Positions 19,676 to 26,410 of a stretch of DNA of 32,424 nt are shown here, in pieces (positions within the stretch are counted from its first letter, which is position 1; each line of letters begins with the position of its first letter). Location of the stretch: assembly GCF_010907035.1 (NCBI RefSeq), contig NZ_QUMK01000070.1:1-32424 (forward strand), in the 5' to 3' direction. The notes under the pieces were generated by a model. That model did not search any database and was not told where the DNA came from. It saw only the letters and a program-made list of their open reading frames with translations. The position numbers and the translations under genes are program-made. Source of the stretch: Rhodopseudomonas sp. BR0M22 (GTDB taxonomy: Bacteria > Pseudomonadota > Alphaproteobacteria > Rhizobiales > Xanthobacteraceae).

Positions 19676-21484
19676 TTGGCCGGCAAGATCGAAGACTACG
19701 CCCTGATCGGCGATTGCGAGACCGCTGCGCTGGTCGGCCGCGACGGCTCGATTGAATGGCTGTGCTGGCCCTCGTTCGATTCCGAAGCCTGCTTCGCGGC
19801 GCTGATCGGCACCGAGGACAATGGCCGCTGGAAGGTTGCACCGGCGGAAACCGTGATCCGCTGCAGCCGGCGCTATCGCGGCGACAGCCTGATCCTGGAA
19901 ACGACGTTCGAGACCGAAAGCGGCACCATCACGCTGATCGACTTCATGCCGCCGCGCGGCTCGGCCTCCGACGTCGTCCGCCTCGTGCGCGGCGACAGCG
20001 GCGTGGTCAAGGTCGCAATGCAATTGGTGATCCGGTTCGGGTTTGGAGCCGCGATACCGTGGGTGAAGCGTGGCGACGACGGAGCGTTGCTGGCGATTGG
20101 CGGCCCCGACATGGTGGTGCTGCACACGCCGGTCGAGGTCCGCGGCAAGGATCTGACCACGGTCGCCGAGTTCGAGGTCGCCGAAGGCGACGTCGTGCCG
20201 CTGGTGCTGACTTACGGGGCGTCGCATCTGCCGGTGCCGAACGAGATCGATCCTCTCCAGGCGCTCAAGGACACCGAAGAGTTCTGGGCCGATTGGTCCG
20301 GCCGCTGCACCTATCAGGGTGAATACCGCGAGCTGGTGATGCGCTCGCTGATCACGCTGAAGGCGCTGACCTTCGCACCGTCGGGCGGCATCGTCGCGGC
20401 GCCGACCACCTCGCTGCCGGAGAAGCTGGGCGGCGCGCGCAATTGGGACTACCGGTTCTGCTGGCTGCGCGACGCCACCTTCACGCTGTTTGCGTTGATG
20501 AACAACGGCTACACCGAGGAAGCCGCCGCCTGGCACGATTGGCTGCTGCGCGCGGTGGCCGGCAATCCGGCCAACATGCAAATCATGTACGGCATCTATG
20601 GCGAGCGCCGGCTGCTGGAGTGGGAGGCCGATTGGCTCTCCGGCTACCAGGGTGCTCAGCCGGTGCGGATCGGCAACGCTGCACATGGGCAGCTCCAGCT
20701 CGACGTCTACGGCGAACTGATCGACGCTTTCCATCAGTGGCGCAACGCCGATATCGCGCTCGACGGCGAATCCTGGGCGCTGGAATGTGTGGTGCTCAAG
20801 CACCTCACGGAGATCTGGGACCAGCCCGACAGCGGCATCTGGGAGCTGCGCGGTCCACGTCAGCACTATGTTTTCTCCAAGGTGATGACCTGGGTGGCGT
20901 TCGACCGCGGCATCAAGAGCGCGGAGAAGTTCGGCCTGCAGGCGCCGCTGGCGGAGTGGCGCTTGGTACGCGAGCGGATCCATGCGGATGTCTGCGCCAA
21001 CGGCTTTGATCCCGAGCAGAACACCTTCGTCGAGCACTACGGCGCCAAGGTGCTCGACGCATCTGTTTTGCTGATACCGGCGGTCGGCTTCCTGCCGCCG
21101 CGCGACCCACGGGTTCTCGGCACGCTCGAGGCCGTCGAGCGTCATCTGATGGTGGACGGCTTCGTGATGCGTCACGATCCGCGCGAACAGCCCGACACGT
21201 CCGAGCAGCTCGAGGGGGCATTTCTCGCCTGCAGCCTGTGGCTGGCCGACGCCTATGTGCTGGCCGGCGAAATTGCGCGTGCCAAGGAGCTGTTTGAGCG
21301 CGTCGCCGGAATCGCCAACGATCTCGGGCTGCTGGCGGAAGAGTACGACACCACGGAGCGGCGTCAGGCCGGCAACTTCCCGCAGGCGCTGACGCACATC
21401 GCGCTGATCAACACCGCCAACAACCTCACCGCTGCGAAGGCCTCGACCGAAAAGCCGGCGATGCAGCGCTCGAAGCAGAGTTAG
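19676..21484 (+). CDS. Glycoside hydrolase family 15 protein (glucoamylase or trehalase-like)
   Basis: A 602-residue inverting GH15 hydrolase. The N-terminal part (GKIEDYALIGDCETAALVGRDGSIEWLCWPSFDSEACFAALIG, then a beta sandwich to about 250) precedes an alpha/alpha barrel. The barrel has RNWDYRFCWLRDATFTLFAL (D266), QLQLDVYGELIDAF, and near the end GLLAEEYD (E555/E556) and AGNFPQALTHIALI. Bacterial proteins of this architecture include glucoamylases, glucodextranases and the mycobacterial-type alpha,alpha-trehalase. The trehalose-rich setting makes trehalase a real option, which sequence reading alone cannot settle. No ATG or GTG start fits the domain boundary. TTG 19676 (MAGKIEDYALIG) is chosen, with GGGGTGA about 6 bases upstream overlapping the malQ stop. 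The stop overlaps the stop of the convergent HAD gene by two bases. Confidence 0.88.
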   Translation: MAGKIEDYALIGDCETAALVGRDGSIEWLCWPSFDSEACFAALIGTEDNGRWKVAPAETVIRCSRRYRGDSLILETTFETESGTITLIDFMPPRGSASDVVRLVRGDSGVVKVAMQLVIRFGFGAAIPWVKRGDDGALLAIGGPDMVVLHTPVEVRGKDLTTVAEFEVAEGDVVPLVLTYGASHLPVPNEIDPLQALKDTEEFWADWSGRCTYQGEYRELVMRSLITLKALTFAPSGGIVAAPTTSLPEKLGGARNWDYRFCWLRDATFTLFALMNNGYTEEAAAWHDWLLRAVAGNPANMQIMYGIYGERRLLEWEADWLSGYQGAQPVRIGNAAHGQLQLDVYGELIDAFHQWRNADIALDGESWALECVVLKHLTEIWDQPDSGIWELRGPRQHYVFSKVMTWVAFDRGIKSAEKFGLQAPLAEWRLVRERIHADVCANGFDPEQNTFVEHYGAKVLDASVLLIPAVGFLPPRDPRVLGTLEAVERHLMVDGFVMRHDPREQPDTSEQLEGAFLACSLWLADAYVLAGEIARAKELFERVAGIANDLGLLAEEYDTTERRQAGNFPQALTHIALINTANNLTAAKASTEKPAMQRSKQS

Positions 21485-22299
21485 CGGTCGAGCTTCGCGT
21501 TGCGATCCATGATGAAGTCGATCGCGGCGGCGAAGCCGTCGTCGTCGTTGCGGCCGGTGACGTGAGCGGCCTGCTGCTTGATCTCGTCGGCGGCATTGCC
21601 CATCGCGATCGGCAGGCCGCTGACGCCGAACATCGGGAGGTCGTTCTGCATGTCGCCGATGGTGGCGATCGCCTCGGAGGCGACCCCGAGCCGCTGCGCC
21701 ATGGCCTGCACGAACGTGCCTTTGCTGCGGCCGGGCGGAGTGACGTCGAGGTAGTAGTCCTGCGACCGCACCGCCAGCGCGCCGTCGCCGAGGGCTGCCT
21801 GCAGCTCCGGTTCGCAGCGTTTCAGGAGCGCGAAATCGGCGCTGACGCCGACGATCTTGCAGGCCTTGCCGGCAAGCGGAGTCAGATCCCGCAGCATGGT
21901 CGGGGCAAACTGGATGGTACGCTCCTCGTGCGGCACGTATTTGCCGTCGTCGCGGCGGATGTACCAATTGTCGTTGGTGAACAGCCAGATGTCGATGCCG
22001 CTGCGCTCGAACAGCGCGATGCTGGTGGTGACTGCGCTTTCCGGGATCAGATGCTGTTCGATGACCTCGAGTGTCGGGGTGAGAATCGAACTGCCGTTGA
22101 ACGGTCCGAGCGGCAGGGTGATGCCGAGCGGATCGCTGTACATTCGCATCCCGACCGGCGGCCGGCTGGAGGTGAGTGTAAAGCCGACGCCGCTGGCTTC
22201 GAGCCTCTTCACCGCCTCGCGGGCGCGATCGGTCAACTGCTTGTCGGTCGTGACGAGTGTGCCGTCGACGTCGGACACAACGAGCTGAATGCGGGTCAT
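21481..22299 (-). CDS. Cof-type HAD-IIB family phosphatase
   Basis: A 272-residue haloacid-dehalogenase superfamily hydrolase of the IIB (Cof) subclass, cytosolic and acting on small phosphorylated metabolites, often sugar phosphates. Motif I is VVSDVDGTLV (nucleophile D10, acid/base D12), motif II TLTSSRP, and motifs III/IV the lysine of PPGRSKGTFV and IGDMQNDLPMF. A substrate-determining cap lies between about 85 and 190. The substrate cannot be read from sequence. Its position as the last gene after gntK, pgl and zwf suggests a sugar phosphate or phosphosugar acid. A gap of 126 bp holding a palindromic repeat separates it from gntK. A ribosome-binding site (AGGGAAA) lies about 6 bases before the ATG. 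Its TAA overlaps the TAG of the convergent GH15 gene. Confidence 0.9.
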   Translation of the reverse strand: MTRIQLVVSDVDGTLVTTDKQLTDRAREAVKRLEASGVGFTLTSSRPPVGMRMYSDPLGITLPLGPFNGSSILTPTLEVIEQHLIPESAVTTSIALFERSGIDIWLFTNDNWYIRRDDGKYVPHEERTIQFAPTMLRDLTPLAGKACKIVGVSADFALLKRCEPELQAALGDGALAVRSQDYYLDVTPPGRSKGTFVQAMAQRLGVASEAIATIGDMQNDLPMFGVSGLPIAMGNAADEIKQQAAHVTGRNDDDGFAAAIDFIMDRNAKLDR

Positions 22300-22318
22300 T
22301 CGGTTTCCCTATCAAGGC

Positions 22319-22403
22319 CGTCATTGTGAGCGAAGCGAAACAATCCTGGGGCTCCTTGCACGGAGCTTTGGATTGCTTCGTCGCTCCGCTCCGCGCAATG
22401 ACG
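22319..22403. repeat. Dispersed palindromic hairpin repeat, copy A
   Basis: The left arm (22319-22346) and right arm (22370-22403) are imperfect inverted repeats of the form GTCATTGYGAGCGAAGCG...CAATCC / GGATTGCTTCG...GCAATGAC, with a small inner GCTCC/GGAGC hairpin. A second copy is at 26318-26396. Elements like this are scattered between genes in alphaproteobacteria. It lies between gntK and the HAD gene, where it could reduce downstream expression or protect the upstream mRNA. Confidence 0.8.
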
Positions 22404-22425
22404 AATTCAAGTGCTCGGCATCGAA

Positions 22426-22953
22426 TTAATCGCTGCCTGGATTCGGAAGCTGGCGAACGATGTCGTCGACGATCGCTTCGACCGGTGCGTCGATCGAGGC
22501 GACGATCGGCCGTTCGTCGGGCCCCGGACGCTCCAGCGTTGCGAACTGGCTGTCGAGCAGGCCGGCGGGCATGAAGTGGTTCTTGCGCGCCGCCATACGG
22601 GCACCGATTAGCTCGCGGCTGCCGTCGAGATAAATGATGCGGACGTCGTCGCGGCCGTGCACCAGCACGTCGCGATAGGCTCGCTTCAGTGCGGAGCAGC
22701 CGAACACGACGCGTCCGCCCTCGGCCGTGACGCTGTCGATCTCGGCGGCGATCGCCTGCAGCCACGGCCAGCGATCGTCGTCGGTGAGCGGGTGGCCCGC
22801 GCTCATCTTGGCGACGTTGGCTGCCGGATGATAGTCGTCGCCGTCCTCGTAGCGCCAGCCGAGCCGCTGGGCGAGGGCCTCGCCGACCGTGCTTTTGCCG
22901 GAGCCGGACACGCCCATCACGATCAGCGCTTGCGGTATCGGTTCATGCGCCAC
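22426..22953 (-). CDS. gntK: Gluconokinase
   Basis: A 175-residue P-loop kinase of the GntK/thermoresistant gluconokinase family that phosphorylates D-gluconate to 6-phosphogluconate with ATP. It shows Walker A GVSGSGKST (14-22), the family's EDGDDYHP (36-43) followed by NVAKMSAGHPLTDDDRWPWL, CSALKRAYRD, and HFMPAGLLDSQFATLE, all characteristic. Length matches the family. The start chosen is GTG 22953, which has GGAGAA about 8 bases upstream and overlaps pgl by 11 bases. An ATG at 22974 is possible but overlaps pgl by 32 bases and has a poorly spaced ribosome-binding site. Placed in the oxidative pentose-phosphate operon, it feeds gluconate directly into the Gnd step. Confidence 0.95.
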   Translation of the reverse strand: MAHEPIPQALIVMGVSGSGKSTVGEALAQRLGWRYEDGDDYHPAANVAKMSAGHPLTDDDRWPWLQAIAAEIDSVTAEGGRVVFGCSALKRAYRDVLVHGRDDVRIIYLDGSRELIGARMAARKNHFMPAGLLDSQFATLERPGPDERPIVASIDAPVEAIVDDIVRQLPNPGSD

Positions 22954-23683
22954 GGGCGTTCTCCGGCAGCGCATCCTGGGTCACCAGCCACACCGTTTCG
23001 CCCTGCGAGCGGGCATGCGCCGACGGCAGATCTTCGCCGGCGAATACGCGGGCGAGAATGTCCCGCTTGGCGGCGCCGTGCGCCAGGAACAACATCTCGG
23101 CGCTGGAGGCGAGCGCCGGGAAGGTGAGGGTGACCCGCGGCACCAGCGGTTCGACCGGTGCGGTGTCCACGCCGGCTGCCCAACGGTCCTGGATTAGAAG
23201 CTGCGGCCGGCCGGGAAACAGTGACGCCGTATGACCGTCCGGCCCGACGCCGCCGAGCACCAGATCGAACAACGGACGCTCGGGCGCGAGCTGGTCGCGG
23301 CCATAGAACGCCTTCAGCTCGGCCTCGTAGCGGCGCGCCGCATCGTCGGGCGAAGCCGCATCGGTCGGGATTGAATGGATGTTCTGCGGCGGTGCGCGGC
23401 CATCGAGAAATGCACGCCTGGCGGCGCCGATATTGCTGAGCGGATCGCTTTCCGGCACGAAGCGCTCGTCGCTGATGAACCAATGCACGCGCTGCCAGGG
23501 AATCCGCGACTCGAACTCGCCGGCCAACAGCTCGAACATCCGCTGCGGCCCGGAGCCGCCGGTGAGGCAGATCGCCGGACGCTCGTGGTTCAGGTCGATC
23601 CGGGCAATCAGCCGCTGTGCGGCCAGCCGCGCCTGCGCATCGGCGTCAGCCGCGACCACGAGGCCATGATCGGTGCTGCTCAT
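22943..23683 (-). CDS. pgl: 6-phosphogluconolactonase (DevB type)
   Basis: A 246-residue enzyme that hydrolyses 6-phosphoglucono-delta-lactone to 6-phosphogluconate, the second step of the oxidative pentose-phosphate pathway. It belongs to the glucosamine-6-phosphate isomerase-like fold, with LTGGSGPQRMFELLA (40-54), WFISDERFVP (68-77), and the lactonase signature GVGPDGHTASLFPG (145-158). Length is typical. The ATG at 23683 lies 3 bases after the zwf stop, and the 3' end overlaps gntK, so it is part of one polycistronic message with zwf and gntK. No anomalies were seen. Confidence 0.96.
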   Translation of the reverse strand: MSSTDHGLVVAADADAQARLAAQRLIARIDLNHERPAICLTGGSGPQRMFELLAGEFESRIPWQRVHWFISDERFVPESDPLSNIGAARRAFLDGRAPPQNIHSIPTDAASPDDAARRYEAELKAFYGRDQLAPERPLFDLVLGGVGPDGHTASLFPGRPQLLIQDRWAAGVDTAPVEPLVPRVTLTFPALASSAEMLFLAHGAAKRDILARVFAGEDLPSAHARSQGETVWLVTQDALPENARGA

Positions 23684-23686
23684 CGG

Positions 23687-25201
23687 CTAGCCCGGCTTGC
23701 GCCAGTCCCGGCCGTCGCGGGACAGCAGTTCGTCGGCGTCTTCCGGGCCGTCGCTGCCGGCGCGATAGATCTGCAGGCCGTGGGCGCCGGCCTTCTTCCA
23801 GGCGTTGAGAAATGGCTCGACCGCGCGCCATCCCGCCTCGACGCCGTCGGCGCGCTGAAACAGGATGTTGTCGCCGATCATGCAGTCGTGCAGCAGCGTC
23901 TCGTAGCCGTTGCTCGGCGCGACCTTGAAGTGGTCCTTGTAGCGGAACGTCATCTCGACGCCTTCGATCGCAATCGATGGCCCAGGCACCTTGGTGTTGA
24001 ACTGCAGCGAGATGCCTTCGACCGGCTCGATCCCGATCACCAGATAGTTTTGCGACAATTCCTGCACCGTGGTGCAACGAAACATCGAGAACGGCGCTTC
24101 TTTGAACTTGATCGCAACCTCGGTACGCTTTCCCGACAGCGCCTTGCCGGTGCGCAGGTAGAACGGCACGCCGGCCCAGCGCCAATTGTCGATCGACAGT
24201 TTCAGCGCTGCGAAGGTCTCGGTGGTGCTGTCCGGTTCGACGTCCTCGACGCTGCGATAGTCCGGAATCTCGGTGTCGCCGATCCTGCCGGAGGTGTATT
24301 GGCCGCGCACCGAATTGCGCAGCGCTTCGTCTTCGCTCTGAAGCTGGATCGCCGCGAGGACGTCGGCTTTGGCGGACCGCACGCCATGGGCGTTGAAATG
24401 CGCCGGCGGCTCCATCGCCACCAGCGACAGCAATTGAAACAGATGGTTCGGCACCATGTCACGCAGCGCGCCGGTCTTGTCGTAGAAGCTGCCGCGATGA
24501 CCGACGCCGAGTTTTTCTTCGACGGTGATCTGGATGTGATCGATGTGCTCTCGATTCCAGATCGGCTCGAACATGCCGTTGGAAAACCGCAACACCAGAA
24601 TGTTCTGCACCGTCTCTTTGCCGAGATAGTGATCGATCCGGTACAGCTCGTGCTCGGAGATGATGCTGAGCAGATGATCGTTCAGCGCCTTGGCCGACGC
24701 GAGGTCAGTGCCGAATGGCTTCTCCACCACCAGCCGGCGCCACGCGCCGCTGACCTCTTCGAGCAGCTTGGCGCGACCGAGCTCGGTCGCGATCGGCGCG
24801 AACGCGTCCGGCGGGGTGGCGAGATAGAACAGCCGGTTGCCGCCGGTGTTGCGGTTGGCCTCGAGCTTTTCCAACCGTTCGCGCAGCCGATCGAACGAAT
24901 CCGGCTCGCTCGGGTCGGCGTTGACGGCGGTGACGCAGTAAAGCAACTGGTCGGCGACCTTGTCGTCGACCGGGCGGGTCGCGTATTTGCGCAGTCCCTG
25001 CATCAGGCTTTCGCGCAAAACGTCGCTCGCCATCTCCTTGCGCGTGATGCCGACGACGCAGAATTTCTCGGGCAGAAGCCCGGCTTCGGCGAGATTGTAC
25101 AGCGCCGGTATCACCAGGCGGTGGGTCAAATCGCCGGTCGCGCCGAAGATGACGAACGCGCAGCCGTCGGGGATCTGGTTGGGTGTGGCTTGCGTGGTCA
25201 C
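23687..25201 (-). CDS. zwf: Glucose-6-phosphate 1-dehydrogenase
   Basis: A 504-residue cytosolic enzyme that oxidises glucose 6-phosphate to 6-phosphogluconolactone, giving NAD(P)H; first step of the oxidative pentose-phosphate pathway. Features are the nucleotide-binding [13 protein letters not shown] (16-28), VVEKPFG (158-164), the active-site signature RIDHYLGKE (188-196), and [10 protein letters not shown]. Length is within the family range of about 480-515. The start is a GTG at 25201 that overlaps the gnd stop (GTGA), indicating translational coupling. An ATG option is not available near the N-terminus without losing part of the nucleotide-binding strand. It is followed by pgl after 3 bases. 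Confidence 0.97.
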   Translation of the reverse strand: MTTQATPNQIPDGCAFVIFGATGDLTHRLVIPALYNLAEAGLLPEKFCVVGITRKEMASDVLRESLMQGLRKYATRPVDDKVADQLLYCVTAVNADPSEPDSFDRLRERLEKLEANRNTGGNRLFYLATPPDAFAPIATELGRAKLLEEVSGAWRRLVVEKPFGTDLASAKALNDHLLSIISEHELYRIDHYLGKETVQNILVLRFSNGMFEPIWNREHIDHIQITVEEKLGVGHRGSFYDKTGALRDMVPNHLFQLLSLVAMEPPAHFNAHGVRSAKADVLAAIQLQSEDEALRNSVRGQYTSGRIGDTEIPDYRSVEDVEPDSTTETFAALKLSIDNWRWAGVPFYLRTGKALSGKRTEVAIKFKEAPFSMFRCTTVQELSQNYLVIGIEPVEGISLQFNTKVPGPSIAIEGVEMTFRYKDHFKVAPSNGYETLLHDCMIGDNILFQRADGVEAGWRAVEPFLNAWKKAGAHGLQIYRAGSDGPEDADELLSRDGRDWRKPG

Positions 25202-26238
25202 GCGCGCTCCGATGTCGGTTTCAGTTTCTGCTGCGGAGCGGCCTGTTGCTCTGGCTCCGGATGCTGTTGCGGCTCCTTGTGGCCACCGAATCCGGCCCGC
25301 ATCGCCGAGAGAATCTTCTCCGCAAACGTATGGTCACGGCGCGAGCGGAAACGGGCATACAGCGCCGCAGTGAGGACTTCGGCCGGCACTGCTTCTTCGA
25401 TCGCCGCATTGATGGTCCAGCGGCCTTCGCCGGAATCCTCGACAAAGCCGGAGTAATTGTCGAGCTGATCGTTCTTGGCCAGCGCGGTCGCGGTGAGATC
25501 GAGCAGCCAGGACGGGATCACGCTGCCGCGGCGCCAGACCTCGGCGATGTCGGCGATGTCGAGGTCGAAGCGATGCGCCTCGGGGAGAGTCTCGCTGCTC
25601 GCGTTCTTGAGAATGTCGAAGCCCTCGGCATAGGCCTGCATCAGGCCGTACTCGATGCCGTTGTGGACCATCTTGACGAAGTGACCGGCGCCGACCGGGC
25701 CGGCGTGGAGATAGCCCCGCTCGACGCGGGAGTCGCGATTCTCGCGGCCCGGCGTGCGCGGAATGTCGCCGATGCCGGGCGCCAGCGTGGCGAGGATCGG
25801 ATCGAGCCTGTCGACGACGGCTTTGTCGCCGCCGATCATCATGCAGTAGCCACGCTCGAAGCCCCAGATGCCGCCGGAGGTGCCGACGTCGACATAATGG
25901 ATGCTTCGCTCTTTGAGCGTCTTGGCGCGGCGGATATCGTCCTGCCAAAAGGTGTTGCCGCCATCGATCACGACGTCGTCGGCAGCGAGCAGCTGGCCGA
26001 GCTGTTCGATGGTGGTTTCGGTGATGTGGCCCGCGGGCAGCATCACCCAGACTGCGCGAGGGGCGTCGAGCTTGTGCACCAGATCGTCGAGCCCGCTGGC
26101 GCCGGTCGCGCCTTCGCGGGTCAGCGCTTCGATCGCTTTCGGGTCGCGGTCGTAGACCACGGCATGATGGCCATCCTTCATCAATCGCCGGACGATGTTG
26201 CCGCCCATCCGGCCTAGGCCGATCATGCCGATCTGCAT
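25198..26238 (-). CDS. gnd: 6-phosphogluconate dehydrogenase, decarboxylating (short YqeC/GndA-like form)
   Basis: A 346-residue enzyme that converts 6-phosphogluconate to ribulose 5-phosphate and CO2. This is the short class (about 300-330 residues) rather than the 470-residue enterobacterial class. It shows the Rossmann motif GLGRMG (7-12), [10 protein letters not shown] (92-101), [19 protein letters not shown], and the active-site [15 protein letters not shown] (K189, N193). An acidic residue at the end of the second strand (VVYDRDP, D30) suggests NAD preference, as in other short forms; this is inference. The C-terminus carries a Gln/Pro/Glu-rich tail of about 25 residues ([17 protein letters not shown]) not expected for the fold. 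The start ATG 26238 has a GGAGA ribosome-binding site; the frame runs 17 codons further upstream. It overlaps zwf by four bases. Confidence 0.95.
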   Translation of the reverse strand: MQIGMIGLGRMGGNIVRRLMKDGHHAVVYDRDPKAIEALTREGATGASGLDDLVHKLDAPRAVWVMLPAGHITETTIEQLGQLLAADDVVIDGGNTFWQDDIRRAKTLKERSIHYVDVGTSGGIWGFERGYCMMIGGDKAVVDRLDPILATLAPGIGDIPRTPGRENRDSRVERGYLHAGPVGAGHFVKMVHNGIEYGLMQAYAEGFDILKNASSETLPEAHRFDLDIADIAEVWRRGSVIPSWLLDLTATALAKNDQLDNYSGFVEDSGEGRWTINAAIEEAVPAEVLTAALYARFRSRRDHTFAEKILSAMRAGFGGHKEPQQHPEPEQQAAPQQKLKPTSERA

Positions 26239-26317
26239 GCGCAAGTCTCCGTGATTCTTTCTGGACTGTGCGCGTTGGCACAGTCCCAAGGTCGGTTAGT
26301 TACTCCTCGGTCTCTCG

Positions 26318-26396
26318 GTCATTGCGAGGAGCGAAGCGACGAAGCAATCCAGTGCTTCACTCGAAGTGTGGATTGCTTCGCTTCGCTCGCAGTGAC
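26318..26396. repeat. Dispersed palindromic hairpin repeat, copy B
   Basis: The left arm (26318-26350) and right arm (26370-26396) form a long imperfect hairpin, GTCATTGCGAG..CAATCC / GGATTGCTTCG..AGTGAC, clearly the same family as the copy at 22319-22403. It fills much of the 172-bp spacer between tal-pgi and gnd. It may terminate part of the tal-pgi transcript or set the relative level of gnd. Confidence 0.8.
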
Positions 26397-26410
26397 GTGG
26401 AGATGTCGTC

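Noticed and set aside
19619..22765. 1048-codon minus-strand frame across the GH15, HAD and gntK genes
   Set aside because: Crosses several real genes in other frames; mostly Arg-rich out-of-frame translation, so not a fusion gene.
23375..25456. 693-codon plus-strand frame opposite pgl, zwf and the end of gnd
   Set aside because: Runs across three well-supported minus-strand genes and shows no family motif.
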